A stretch of DNA of 55,489 nt from Alphaproteobacteria bacterium (GCA_014238535.1 JABAAW010000006.1:1-55489), one strand, 5' to 3'; shown: positions 1 to 7,511, counted from the stretch's first letter. The notes: generated by a model not told the origin, from the sequence alone. Translations and numbers: made by a program.

Positions 1-74
1 ACGGGAAGAAGAAGATCGCCTAAGAAAATCACTTAGATTGATCCTAGATTAGTCTTTACGAACTAATTTCTACA

Positions 75-108
75 GCACCGCCGAGTGCCCTAGTGTACTC
101 GGCGGTGC
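75..108 (+). terminator. Strong hairpin, likely rho-independent terminator of the upstream gene
   Basis: A perfect 12-bp GC-rich inverted repeat (75-86 pairing with 97-108) has a 10-nt loop and is followed by a T-rich run. It lies just after the possible end of an open frame at the left edge (stop codons at about 25-50), so it probably ends transcription of a gene that enters from outside the window. Confidence 0.75.
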
Positions 109-120
109 ATTTATTATTTG

Positions 121-148
121 TTGATTATTTTGTATATTTTTCTATATT
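121..148 (+). promoter_or_regulatory. Putative sigma-70 promoter for argE
   Basis: TTGATT (121-126) and TATATT (143-148) are 16 nt apart. They lie between the terminator at 75-108 and the argE start, in an AT-rich stretch. The match to the consensus is seen; activity is inferred. AT-rich DNA yields such matches by chance. Confidence 0.35.
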
Positions 149-207
149 GTTTTTTTGTTTAGATTTTAGGCTAAACTGAAGATATTTAAGCCTATTGAGA
201 GAAGAGC

Positions 208-1416
208 ATGTCAGAGCATAGATCGAATTTAGACGAGGATAGTTTGAGCGTTGCGCTGGAGATATTGTCGCGCTTGGTTTCATTTCCGACGGTATCGAGT
301 TCTGGCAACCTTGCGCTTATTGAGTGGATAGGCTCGTATTTGTCGCGTTATTCTGTGCCCTACCGTATACAGGCGGCTGCGGATCAGGAAGACAAGGAGA
401 ACCCTAAGGCGAACCTTATAGCGAGCATTGGTCCTCAGACGGCGGGTGGAGTTATTCTTTCTGCGCATACGGATGTTGTTCCTGTTTCTTCTCAAGATTG
501 GGATAGCGATCCGTTTACGATGGTTGAGCGCGAAGGTCGGCTTTATGGTCGAGGTACTTGTGACATGAAGGGGTTTATAGCGAGCGTCTTGAGTCAGGTT
601 CCGCGCATGGTAGAGGCGAGTGAGGCTGGTCGCTTGCGCTATCCGTTGTATTTAGTATTCACCTACGATGAGGAGGTTGGCTGCCTAGGAGCGCCGCATG
701 CGATAAGGCTTTTGCGTTCGGACTTTGCGCCTGCACGCTGCGTTATTGTTGGCGAGCCGAGTAGCATGCGTCCGATTTCTGGTCACAAGTCGATCGACAT
801 ATACGAGACGAAGGTTACGGGTTTTTCGGGACACTCGAGCGATCCTCGTTTAGGGGTAAGCGCGGTGCTGGCGGCTTCTCGTTTAGTTTCGCATTTAGGG
901 GATATGCAGGATGAGTTACGCACGACGGAGAAGGACGAGCGATTTTCACCACCATGGGCGAGCGTACATGTTGGAGTTATTGAAGGGGGAACGGCAGTTA
1001 ATATTATTGCGCCGAGTTGTCACTTTGTCTGGGATGTGCGAGCGTTGCCTGAGGGTGATACGCAAGAGCTTCCGCGTTCTTTTAAGATTTGGCATGACAA
1101 GGTTATTTTACCGCCGATGCGTGCGCTACACGATGGCTGTTCGATTGAGACGAAGTCGCGCGCGTCGGTTATCTACCTTCGTCCTGAAATAGATTCGGCT
1201 GCGGAACGTTTAGTGCGCAAGATTACGGGAGACAATCAGCATCGCTATGTTGCGTATGTTACTGAGGCAGGTCAATTTCAGCAAGCAGGTATCGCGTCGA
1301 TAGTCTGCGGTCCTGGTTCGATAGAGCAAGCGCACAAGGCGAACGAGTTTTTAGAGAAGGAACAGTTATCTCTTTCGTGCGCTTTTATTGAAAAAATTAT
1401 CACTGAGTGTTGCTAG
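208..1416 (+). CDS. argE: Acetylornithine deacetylase (M20 metallopeptidase family)
   Basis: This 402-residue protein belongs to the ArgE/DapE M20 family of dinuclear zinc hydrolases. ArgE removes the acetyl group from N2-acetylornithine in arginine synthesis in the cytoplasm. Visible family motifs are the HTD segment (His87, Asp89), the GRGTCDMKG segment with zinc ligand Asp119, the general-base Glu pair 155-156, the GEP motif (Glu183) and a C-terminal AHKANE histidine. Asp-Met-Lys-Gly after GRG is typical of ArgE rather than of plain carboxypeptidases. A purine-rich stretch (gagaagag) precedes the ATG. The gene stands alone between a terminator and a weak hairpin, with no other arginine gene nearby. 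A related M20 deacylase cannot be excluded. Confidence 0.85.
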   Translation: MSEHRSNLDEDSLSVALEILSRLVSFPTVSSSGNLALIEWIGSYLSRYSVPYRIQAAADQEDKENPKANLIASIGPQTAGGVILSAHTDVVPVSSQDWDSDPFTMVEREGRLYGRGTCDMKGFIASVLSQVPRMVEASEAGRLRYPLYLVFTYDEEVGCLGAPHAIRLLRSDFAPARCVIVGEPSSMRPISGHKSIDIYETKVTGFSGHSSDPRLGVSAVLAASRLVSHLGDMQDELRTTEKDERFSPPWASVHVGVIEGGTAVNIIAPSCHFVWDVRALPEGDTQELPRSFKIWHDKVILPPMRALHDGCSIETKSRASVIYLRPEIDSAAERLVRKITGDNQHRYVAYVTEAGQFQQAGIASIVCGPGSIEQAHKANEFLEKEQLSLSCAFIEKIITECC

Positions 1417-1434
1417 TATCACATTTTTGTGATA
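1417..1434 (+). terminator. Weak AT-rich hairpin after argE
   Basis: A 7-bp inverted repeat (1417-1423 with 1428-1434) around a TTTT loop directly follows the argE stop codon. It is AT-rich and has no clear T-tract after it, so it may be a weak terminator or an mRNA 3' stabiliser. Confidence 0.3.
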
Positions 1435-1540
1435 GGTTAGTATTTACATTTGGGGGGAAGCGTATATTTGGCGATTTTTTATTTTTCGTTGATATGAAGG
1501 GGGATTATATATTGAACAAAATTTATAGGAGACTTGGAGA

Positions 1541-2149
1541 GTGTCTTTGATGTCAAAAATTTCTGCCACGGTATCTGGCGTGGCACCTGGTTGCGAAGTT
1601 AGTGAAGTTGCTTCGACGCCGACGGTTGTGGCTTCTGCGGTTAATTCTGAAGTTCTGGATAGTGTTTTCACTGAGGGTGACTACCTAGTGCATCCAGCGC
1701 ATGGAGTTGGTTATGTTAAGGGTGTTGAGGCCCAAGAGGTAGCAGGAGTGCGCCTTGATATGATAGCGATCAGTTTTGAGCAGGAGCGAATGGTTGTTCG
1801 CGTTCCGACGCAGGAATATGCGAGTTGTGGCTTACGCGCGGTTAGTTCTCCTAAGGCGATGGAGACGGTTTATGATGCGTTGCGCACGAAGAGTCGTGCA
1901 CGCAAGGCTATGTGGGGTCGTCGTGCGCAGGAGTATGACAACAAGATTCGCTCGGGCAACCCACTGCACTTGGCGCAGGTTGTGCGCGAGTTGTATCGTG
2001 GTGAGGAGCAACCGAGTCCATCGTATAGCGAGCGTCAATACTACCAGTTAGCGTTGGAGCGTTTGTCGCGCGAGGTCGCAGTTATCGAGAGCATCGAGGA
2101 GAACACGGCAGTCGAGAGACTGGAAACGATATTAGCCGAAGCCGCCTGA
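1541..2149 (+). CDS. CarD/CdnL-family transcriptional regulator
   Basis: This 202-residue protein carries a CarD_CdnL_TRCF domain. Such proteins bind the RNA polymerase beta subunit and stabilise open promoter complexes, often at rRNA and growth genes. The Tudor-like RNAP-interacting part begins near residue 44 with the motif GDYLVHPAHGVG. A helical DNA-facing domain covers roughly 105-195. The first 43 residues are low-complexity (Ser, Val, Thr) and unlike the family core. Two starts are plausible: GTG at 1541 with AGGAG eight bases upstream, or ATG at 1550 with GGAG ten bases upstream. The gene is monocistronic, facing the convergent FecR-domain gene. Confidence 0.85.
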   Translation: MSLMSKISATVSGVAPGCEVSEVASTPTVVASAVNSEVLDSVFTEGDYLVHPAHGVGYVKGVEAQEVAGVRLDMIAISFEQERMVVRVPTQEYASCGLRAVSSPKAMETVYDALRTKSRARKAMWGRRAQEYDNKIRSGNPLHLAQVVRELYRGEEQPSPSYSERQYYQLALERLSREVAVIESIEENTAVERLETILAEAA

Positions 2150-2171
2150 AAATCACGAATTGGTTACACAG

Positions 2172-2244
2172 CCGCGGGCTGATCACCACGGGCTTGTCGC
2201 CACGGGGCTGGTAGCCACGGATTGTTGCAACCATAGATTGTTAC
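2172..2244. repeat. Imperfect ~15-bp tandem repeats between convergent genes
   Basis: Within the 209-bp gap between the CarD gene and the convergent FecR-domain gene, about five degenerate units of 13-16 bp follow each other, each built around CACGG(G)CT or CAcGGATTGTT. A further small hairpin (GTGG-TGAAG-CCAC) lies near 2321-2333. No known structured RNA was recognised: RNase P, tmRNA and SRP RNA signature sequences are absent. Confidence 0.45.
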
Positions 2245-2358
2245 TTACGCGAAATGGAAATGGTCTAGTGGTAGTCGAACCGAGAGTATACTTGCTACAA
2301 CATCTAGCCCCGCACGCGAGGTGGTGAAGCCACTGCTAATATATCAGAAGTTTTGCTA

Positions 2359-3342
2359 CTACTGCGAGTAGCTTGGCATAAGCAGTAGTTGAGCGCCCTC
2401 GACATCTATATCGTGTATTGAGAAGGCGATTGATTCCGATTTTTCTGTATCTATTAGCGATGAGTTTTTATCATCGAAGAATTCTTCTAGGGCTTTTTCG
2501 TCGCCGCCGAAGAGTGATTCGGAGAATCTATCGATGGTTTCAGCGCGCGAAGGTTTGCTTTTATCGATGTGCTCCCACCCGACTTTCATCTTTGCGGTAT
2601 CGAATGTCTCGGAGAGTATTACGCTATCGCCCCTATCGCTATCTACCTGAATTTGCCCTTGCAGCAGAGTAACGACGCATGTTCCTTCGGGGTAATCGGA
2701 TAGCCCCAAGAGTTTTGTACCGCGAATTCCTAATGTACCCAATGCGGTTTTTATGGTTACGGCTTCTGGGTCGACTTGCGCTAGCAAACCGCTTTGATAT
2801 GCGAAAGCGCCTTTTATTGCGGAGAGGCTTTGCAAGCCTGTTGAGGCGGCTTGATTGAAGACGAACTCGTTTATCAAGAGTTTTGCATCACTACCGAGAG
2901 TAAACTCCATTCCGTCAGTGAACTCGATTCGCAACATTGATCGCGCGCTAGTCGAGATTGTGTCGTGAGCGAGTATATCGTCTCCGCGTTCGAGGCTAGA
3001 TTGCTCTCCTTTACGCAAGACGGAAGCACTACCGTTTAGAAGTTCGACCTGCCCGACGACGGCGAACATGTCGTCATGCTGGTGTTCGGGCGAGAAGAAC
3101 AAATCGTGTAACCAATCGTATGCACTCTCGAGGCTCAATGCTGCTAACAGAGGGGTTTCACTAGTTACGCTAGAGATTATATGAGTTTCTTCTAGGTTAC
3201 TTCTGCTATCGTCGGTTGATGAGTTGGCTATTTGCAAATCAACCTGTGCGTCTACTAGATTAGATTCTTCCAGATTAGCGTCTACCAGATTGGCATTTTC
3301 GCCAACGCTTTTTTGCTCGAAATGTTCTGCCAGCTGTTGCAT
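2359..3342 (-). CDS. FecR-domain protein with acidic repetitive N-terminus
   Basis: The 327-residue product has a FecR-type domain over about residues 93-250. Its hallmark is the segment ending in GIRGT (205-209), followed by a strand-rich stretch. FecR domains occur in anti-sigma/signalling proteins and as N-terminal modules of secreted or surface proteins. Here there is no signal peptide, transmembrane helix or partner sigma factor, so the role is unknown. Residues 17-50 are Asn/Glu/Asp-rich with an imperfect repeat around NLVDA. The ATG at 3342 is preferred because GGGGA lies seven bases upstream. An in-frame ATG at 3414 lacks an evident Shine-Dalgarno. The gene diverges from rplU across about 260 bp without another gene. 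Confidence 0.7.
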   Translation of the reverse strand: MQQLAEHFEQKSVGENANLVDANLEESNLVDAQVDLQIANSSTDDSRSNLEETHIISSVTSETPLLAALSLESAYDWLHDLFFSPEHQHDDMFAVVGQVELLNGSASVLRKGEQSSLERGDDILAHDTISTSARSMLRIEFTDGMEFTLGSDAKLLINEFVFNQAASTGLQSLSAIKGAFAYQSGLLAQVDPEAVTIKTALGTLGIRGTKLLGLSDYPEGTCVVTLLQGQIQVDSDRGDSVILSETFDTAKMKVGWEHIDKSKPSRAETIDRFSESLFGGDEKALEEFFDDKNSSLIDTEKSESIAFSIHDIDVEGAQLLLMPSYSQ

Positions 3343-3604
3343 AGTATAGTCCCCACTTACAAAAAGGTTTCCACGAAAAAGCCCTTCCACTTCTGTGTCT
3401 GCCACTACTAGCATGGCTTTTGCGATAAAGCAAGTAATTAAAGTGGCGAGGTTAGCTTTATGTGCGTCTTTATGTGCGCCTAATTATTTGAGTTATTGCA
3501 TTGCCAAGCGCATTTTTTTTTGTTATTTTGTGTTTTTTTGCGTTCGAGAATTTAGACTAGGCTCACCTAGGATTATACGAGGGTTATTACGAGGGTTATA
3601 TAGC

Positions 3605-3919
3605 GTGTTTGCGGTTGTAGAAAGTGGTGGTAAGCAGTATCGTGTTTCGCGAGGTTCGCGTGTGACATTGGAGCGTTTGACGGCGGAAGTTGGCGAGAGC
3701 GTTACCTTTGATGATGTATTGTTGCTTGCTGATGGAGATAAGGCGACGGTGTATGAGGCTTCTGCGCTTGCGAATGTGAAGGTTTTAGGCAAGGTAGTTT
3801 CGCAGCATCGTGGTGAGAAGTTGTTGATTTTTAAGAAGCGTCGGCGAAAGAATTCGCGACGTAAGAATGGACATCGTCAGTATCTTACTGAGGTTGAGAT
3901 AACCTCGATTGAGAAGTGA
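3605..3919 (+). CDS. rplU: 50S ribosomal protein L21
   Basis: L21 binds 23S rRNA in the large ribosomal subunit. The 104-residue length matches the family. The N-terminus FAVVESGGKQYRV and the lysine/arginine-rich core KKRRRKNSRRKNGHRQ are diagnostic. The open frame extends 70 codons upstream, but homologs start with M(Y/F)AV, which places the start at the GTG at 3605, with AGG about ten bases upstream. It is followed by rpmA after 39 bp and then obgE, the standard bacterial L21-L27-Obg order, so the three are likely co-transcribed. Confidence 0.95.
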   Translation: MFAVVESGGKQYRVSRGSRVTLERLTAEVGESVTFDDVLLLADGDKATVYEASALANVKVLGKVVSQHRGEKLLIFKKRRRKNSRRKNGHRQYLTEVEITSIEK

Positions 3920-3958
3920 TTGATTAGTATAGCATTTATATCGTAGAGGTTATTTTTA

Positions 3959-4216
3959 ATGGCACACAAGAAAGCGGGAGGTTCGTCTCGCAATGGTCGT
4001 GACTCGGCTGGTCGTCGTTTGGGGGTTAAGCGTTATGGGGGCGAGCGAGTTAGTGCTGGAATGATAATCGTTCGCCAGCGCGGTACGAAGTTTCATGCGG
4101 GTGAAGATGTTGGTATGGGAAAGGATCATACGCTTTTTGCGTTGAGCGATGGCTATGTTCTTTTTAGGAAGCGTAGAACGCGTCCTTCTGTTTCGGTTAT
4201 TTCTGATCGCGTATAG
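3959..4216 (+). CDS. rpmA: 50S ribosomal protein L27
   Basis: This 85-residue protein has the conserved L27 N-terminus [16 protein letters not shown], whose flexible tail reaches the peptidyl-transferase centre. It also has the [17 protein letters not shown] block seen throughout the family. Length is normal for L27, with no N-terminal extension needing proteolytic removal. It is the second gene of the rplU-rpmA-obgE unit. GAGG about 12 bases before the ATG may serve as the ribosome binding site. Confidence 0.97.
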   Translation: MAHKKAGGSSRNGRDSAGRRLGVKRYGGERVSAGMIIVRQRGTKFHAGEDVGMGKDHTLFALSDGYVLFRKRRTRPSVSVISDRV

Positions 4217-4247
4217 TTTTAGGTATGTATGATGGGGTAGCCGCGCG

Positions 4248-5336
4248 ATGCGGTTTCACGACCAAGCAAGAATAGAGCTTATAGCGGGTGATGGAGGAGA
4301 TGGTTGCGTAGCGTTTAGACGCGAGAAGTTTATTGCCCGCGGAGGTCCGAACGGTGGCAATGGGGGTCGCGGAGGGGATATTTATGCGCGAGCGATAGCG
4401 GGCTTGAATACGCTACTGGACTATCGCTATCGACGGCGTATTGCGAGCGAACGCGGGGGCGGTGGTCAAGGTAAGATGCGAAGCGGTCGTAGTGGAGCGC
4501 CGATAGTTTTAGACTTACCGCAAGGCACGCAGATTTACGATGAGCGAGATGGTGGTTTGCTAGCGGATTTGGTTTCGCTTGAAGAGCGCATATTACTGTG
4601 TAAGGGAGGTCGTGGCGGCTATGGTAACGCGCACTTTCGCAGTTCGACGAACCGCTCGCCGCGCATGGCGCAGAAGGGGGATATTGGTGAGCATCGCAGC
4701 ATAGTTTTGCGTTTGAAGGTTTTAGCGGATGTTGGTCTTGCGGGCTTGCCGAATGCTGGCAAATCATCATTGCTTCGTAAGATTAGCGGTTCGCGTACGA
4801 AGGTAGCGGATTACGCTTATACGACCTTGCACCCGCACTTGGGATTAGTTTCGCGTAATTACGAAGAGGCGGTTTTTGCGGACTTACCGGGCTTGATAGA
4901 GGGAGCGAGTTCGGGTGCGGGATTGGGACACCGTTTTTTGGCGCATATGGAGCGCTGTTCGATTTTGCTGCATTTAGTCGAGATAGCGAGCGATGCGACT
5001 AGTTTAGCTGAGATTGTCGAGCGAGCGCTTACGGACTTCCGCGTTGTTGAGAAAGAGTTATCGTTCTATGGCTGTGGCTTGTTGGGTAAGCGAAGGCTGT
5101 TGCTGTTGACCAAGAGCGATCTTCTTGCTGGTATTTTGGATGGTATTTCTGATGAGGATTTGTGCGCTGAGTTATGCACGCGAGTAAGGGACGAGTTGCA
5201 ACGAGGTAGAGATGCAACCTTACCTGAAGGCGATAGGTTAGTTGAGGGTGTTTTTCTCACGTCGAGTTTGACGGGTTTTGGCGTTCCAGCTTTACTGGAT
5301 CGAGTATTTGCGCTTTTATTGGAGGAGCGAGAATGA
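4248..5336 (+). CDS. obgE: Obg-family GTPase involved in ribosome assembly
   Basis: ObgE/CgtA is an essential GTPase that binds the 50S subunit and links ribosome assembly to stress signalling. The 362-residue protein starts with the glycine-rich Obg fold (1-160, including GGPNGGNGGRGGD). The G domain follows with G1 GLPNAGKS (166-173), the TTL segment of G2 near 192-194, G3 DLPG (212-215) and G4 TKSD (288-291). G4 deviates from the usual NKxD by having Thr instead of Asn. There is no C-terminal acidic extension. It lies 31 bp after rpmA. Confidence 0.95.
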   Translation: MRFHDQARIELIAGDGGDGCVAFRREKFIARGGPNGGNGGRGGDIYARAIAGLNTLLDYRYRRRIASERGGGGQGKMRSGRSGAPIVLDLPQGTQIYDERDGGLLADLVSLEERILLCKGGRGGYGNAHFRSSTNRSPRMAQKGDIGEHRSIVLRLKVLADVGLAGLPNAGKSSLLRKISGSRTKVADYAYTTLHPHLGLVSRNYEEAVFADLPGLIEGASSGAGLGHRFLAHMERCSILLHLVEIASDATSLAEIVERALTDFRVVEKELSFYGCGLLGKRRLLLLTKSDLLAGILDGISDEDLCAELCTRVRDELQRGRDATLPEGDRLVEGVFLTSSLTGFGVPALLDRVFALLLEERE

Positions 5337-5362
5337 AATAAGGCTTATACTTCAACTTATTT
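5336..5362 (+). terminator. Weak hairpin after obgE
   Basis: A 7-bp AT-rich stem (5336-5342 with 5356-5362), overlapping the last base of obgE, is followed by a short T-run. It may terminate the rplU-rpmA-obgE transcript, but stability is low. Confidence 0.35.
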
Positions 5363-5420
5363 TTTGGATTTATTTTTTGCGTATTGTTTATGATTTTTAT
5401 GTAGTATTGGTTTTTTGTGC

Positions 5421-5502
5421 GGAGGGATGTCCGAGTGGTTAAAGGAGACGGGCTGTAAACCCGTTGGCTATGCCTACGCAGGTTCGAATCCTGCTCCCTC
5501 CA
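5421..5502 (+). tRNA. tRNA-Tyr (GTA)
   Basis: The acceptor stem 5421-5427 pairs fully with 5495-5501, with discriminator A at 5502. The anticodon arm (ACGGG/CCCGT) shows anticodon GTA at 5455-5457. A long variable arm makes it a class II tRNA, and the T-arm contains GGTTCGAATCC. The 3' CCA is not encoded and would be added by CCA transferase. Confidence 0.96.
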
Positions 5503-5625
5503 TGCTTTTACGCATTTTTTACGCAGAGTCTTTAAAGGCTACCAATCCTAGACCGTGCACTCTGCTACACCACGTCCACGCATGACTAGTCCCTACGGGA
5601 TGAATCCCCCCGCACCCCCTTGCTG

Positions 5626-6175
5626 GCATGTTAATATGTTTCACTGTGCCTATGCTCGCGCGCCCGCAAGGAAGCGCAAGCGGGCATAGGCGCGAAACGC
5701 AAAGCTATCTAACCTGACGCAACCTCTTTAATAAACTATGAGAGAAAAGAAACTATATTATTTAAAGTATTACCTTTTTTGCGCATTGCGAGCAATAGCT
5801 CTTGGGGTAATAAGCGTGCGCTTTAGCACACGCTCCGCTGACGAAAGCTCTTCGCAGGGAGACTCGGTCTCCATGGGACTCATCCCCCCACACCACCCTT
5901 GCATGTTAATATATCTCACTGTGCCTATGCTCGCGCGCCCGCAAGGTAGCGCAAGCGGGTATAGGCGCGAAACGCAAAGCTATCTAACCTTCCTCAACCC
6001 TTTTAATAAACTATGAGAGAAAAGAAACTATATTATTTAAAGTAATGTTTTTTTTGCGCATTGCAAGCAATAGCTCTTGGGGTAATAAGCGTGCGCTTTA
6101 GCACACGCTCCGCTAACGAAAGCTCTTCGCAGGGAGACTCGGTCTCCATGGGACTCATCCCCCCACACCCCCCCT
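5626..6175. repeat. Two tandem copies of a 275-bp palindrome-rich repeat
   Basis: Copy 1 (5626-5900) and copy 2 (5901-6175) are nearly identical. Each holds three potential hairpins. In copy 1 these are 5648-5691, with arms GCCTATG/CATAGGC and an inner CCCGC/GCGGG; 5813-5834, a near-perfect palindrome around GCGCTTTAGC; and 5858-5872, GGAGAC-TCG-GTCTCC. In copy 2 one arm of the first hairpin changes C to T but still pairs by wobble, which hints that structure is kept. The unit has the look of a REP/BIME- or MITE-like element. Confidence 0.8.
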
Positions 6176-6224
6176 TTATGTTTGGATAGATAATACACTT
6201 GAGAACTTACAACTTAATCTACTT

Positions 6225-6269
6225 CGCCTATGCTCGCGCGCCCGCTAGGAAGCGCAAGCGGGTATAGGC
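6225..6269. repeat. Third, partial copy of the hairpin from the 275-bp repeat
   Basis: Only the first hairpin of the 275-bp unit is present, again with CCCGC/GCGGG and GCCTATG/TATAGGC arms. The surrounding sequence differs from the two full copies, so this is a separate or decayed insertion. Confidence 0.6.
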
Positions 6270-6334
6270 GCGATTAAATTACGCGCCCGATGTGTTACTT
6301 TTATACGCCCCTCAAGCAATATATCTACGCCAAC

Positions 6335-6838
6335 TCAGGCTAAAGCCCAAGGTTCAGCCCATAGGGAATAGCGTGTGCGTCCTCCGACTTTAGCGGCACG
6401 CAGTATTTGATGACGCGGCGTGGAGTTTTCACGCGCCAAGCCTATATGTATCCACCCGCCCCTTGGCTCGTCTTCGATAAAGAACTCACCTATTATCTGA
6501 TCGATGGGCAAGTCCCTGCTTAACACACGAGGAGCTATTTGCAAGAACGCCTCGTAGTTTCCGACGGGCAGATTATCTAGGTCTGCGGCGAGTCCTAGTT
6601 TATGCATCGAGCGCTTTGCACCACCCTGCCCGTCATTGACTTTTCCCTTACGCAGACCACTTGATACGAATATGGATTTTCCGCCCAAGATATCTCGTAC
6701 CTGTTCTAGAGTTTCGCACACGCGCACTAGGTTTTGGCGTTGTTTTGCGGTTGGTTGATTGTCGAGTCCCATGCGCGTTGCGTATGAGGATCTGATCATT
6801 TCTTGCAGACTAAAATGTTCGGTAAGGTATTGCGCCAC
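6335..6838 (-). CDS. M15-family zinc peptidase, endolysin-like
   Basis: The 167-residue protein matches the Peptidase_M15_3 type of D-Ala-D-Ala carboxypeptidase/endolysin, which cuts peptidoglycan stem peptides. Likely zinc ligands are His79 and Asp86 (SMHKLGLAAD) and His131 (WIHIGL). The SSGLR segment (59-63) precedes them, as in the family. There is no signal peptide, as expected for an endolysin released by a holin. The start is GTG at 6838 with AGGGG upstream at good spacing. It lies 106 bp downstream of a small membrane protein on the same strand, a typical holin-endolysin order. A housekeeping or gene-transfer-agent role is as possible as a phage remnant. Confidence 0.75.
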   Translation of the reverse strand: MAQYLTEHFSLQEMIRSSYATRMGLDNQPTAKQRQNLVRVCETLEQVRDILGGKSIFVSSGLRKGKVNDGQGGAKRSMHKLGLAADLDNLPVGNYEAFLQIAPRVLSRDLPIDQIIGEFFIEDEPRGGWIHIGLARENSTPRHQILRAAKVGGRTRYSLWAEPWALA

Positions 6839-6944
6839 GGTTCCCCTATTTGAGATAAACGTTCAAGAATTACTTACGCTGGCTTTTTGCCACAGCACGA
6901 CGATGCTAGAGCCAACGCGTTTGTTTTTGAGATTACTGAGTTGT

Positions 6945-7223
6945 TTATTTTTTACGCTTGCGCCCGCGAGGGTTTTTAGCTTTTTCGACAGCGAGCTCGC
7001 CCATTCGCTTCATGAAGTCTGATTTTAGAAAAGCGAGTAATAGCCCGACGGTAAAGACGATGTAGAACATAGTTTCGTCTACTGCTTTGGGGTTATTGAC
7101 GCGGAAGTATAGAACGATTGCGCACAGCCCGCCGCCGAATATCGTACTTCTTTCTTTACTTCTTGCCCCTGCGTAGTTAGCGGTTGCACCGACAGCTTTT
7201 CCGACTACTGAGAATATTCCCAT
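6945..7223 (-). CDS. Small membrane protein, possible holin
   Basis: The 92-residue protein starts at the ATG at 7223, where AGGAGG lies a few bases upstream; an upstream in-frame start at 7253 lacks such a site. It has a glycine/alanine-rich N-terminus, two hydrophobic segments at about residues 28-40 and 51-66, and a very basic C-terminus (NPRGRKRKK). Size, two membrane segments and charged tail fit holins, and the next gene downstream is an M15 endolysin-like peptidase. No specific holin family was recognised, so the function rests on context. Confidence 0.6.
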   Translation of the reverse strand: MGIFSVVGKAVGATANYAGARSKERSTIFGGGLCAIVLYFRVNNPKAVDETMFYIVFTVGLLLAFLKSDFMKRMGELAVEKAKNPRGRKRKK

Positions 7224-7312
7224 GTTTCCTCCTGATTTTTTAGATGATAACAAATTAGATGATACTAAATTAGACTAATACAACTGAACTTTTTAGTCAA
7301 TAGGAGTTTATT

Positions 7313-7444
7313 ATGATTTATGAGCGATTAGATTATAAGGGGAAGCATTGCTGTATTTATATTGTTGTTGTGATTATGATTATGATATTTTTGTGCGCAT
7401 TTTTTATTGAGTTGCTATACTATTTTCTAGTTATGCGGGTGTAG
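7313..7444 (+). CDS. Possible 43-residue single-pass membrane peptide
   Basis: An ATG at 7313 is preceded by AGGAG with six-base spacing. The frame encodes a charged start (MIYERLDYKGK), then a strongly hydrophobic stretch of about 25 residues, and stops at 7444. It runs ten bases into the tRNA-Gly gene and over its likely promoter, which argues against it. Ribosome site and membrane segment are seen; expression is unproven. Confidence 0.25.
   Translation: MIYERLDYKGKHCCIYIVVVIMIMIFLCAFFIELLYYFLVMRV
7391..7421 (+). promoter_or_regulatory. Putative promoter of the tRNA-Gly/tRNA-Trp/tpiA unit
   Basis: TATACT at 7416-7421 lies 13 bases before the tRNA-Gly gene, a usual distance for a start of transcription just ahead of the tRNA. 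The best -35 candidate, TTGTGC at 7391-7396, gives a long 19-nt spacer. Confidence 0.3.
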
Positions 7445-7505
7445 CTCAACGGTAGAGTCCCAGCCTTCCAAGCTGGTGGTGTGGGTTCGATTCCCATCAC
7501 CCGCT
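7435..7505 (+). tRNA. tRNA-Gly (TCC)
   Basis: The acceptor stem GCGGGTG (7435-7441) pairs with 7498-7504, with discriminator T at 7505. The D-arm is GTAGCTCAACGGTAGAGTC. The anticodon stem CCAGC/GCTGG flanks anticodon TCC at 7467-7469, and the T-loop is GGTTCGATTCC. CCA is not encoded. Confidence 0.95.
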
Positions 7506-7511
7506 TATTAT

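Larger units (their letters stand above)
5503..6334. other. Gene-free, repeat-filled intergenic region
   Basis: No convincing coding sequence lies between tRNA-Tyr and the M15 peptidase gene. The stretch holds two tandem copies of a 275-bp unit and part of a third, listed separately. It also has an opening segment (5595-5615) with the motif GGGATGAATCCCCCCGC, which recurs near 12906. The 92-codon open frame that spans the repeat junction repeats itself and has no recognisable protein features. Confidence 0.7.

Noticed and set aside
2255-2275. GGTCTAGTGGTAG, tRNA D-arm-like, after the CarD gene
   Set aside because: No anticodon arm or T-arm follows at proper spacing.
3395-3604. 70-codon N-terminal extension of L21
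   Set aside because: L21 homologs begin at the FAVVESGGKQYRV segment; the extension is Cys/Phe-rich and has no counterpart.
5530-5585. Possible minus-strand tRNA (GTGTAGCAGAGTGCAC looks like a D-arm)
   Set aside because: No matching acceptor stem, anticodon loop with U33, or TTCRA T-loop could be formed.
5738-6016. 92-codon open frame across the 275-bp repeats
   Set aside because: It is a translation of repeat DNA, with no protein family features and no good ribosome site.
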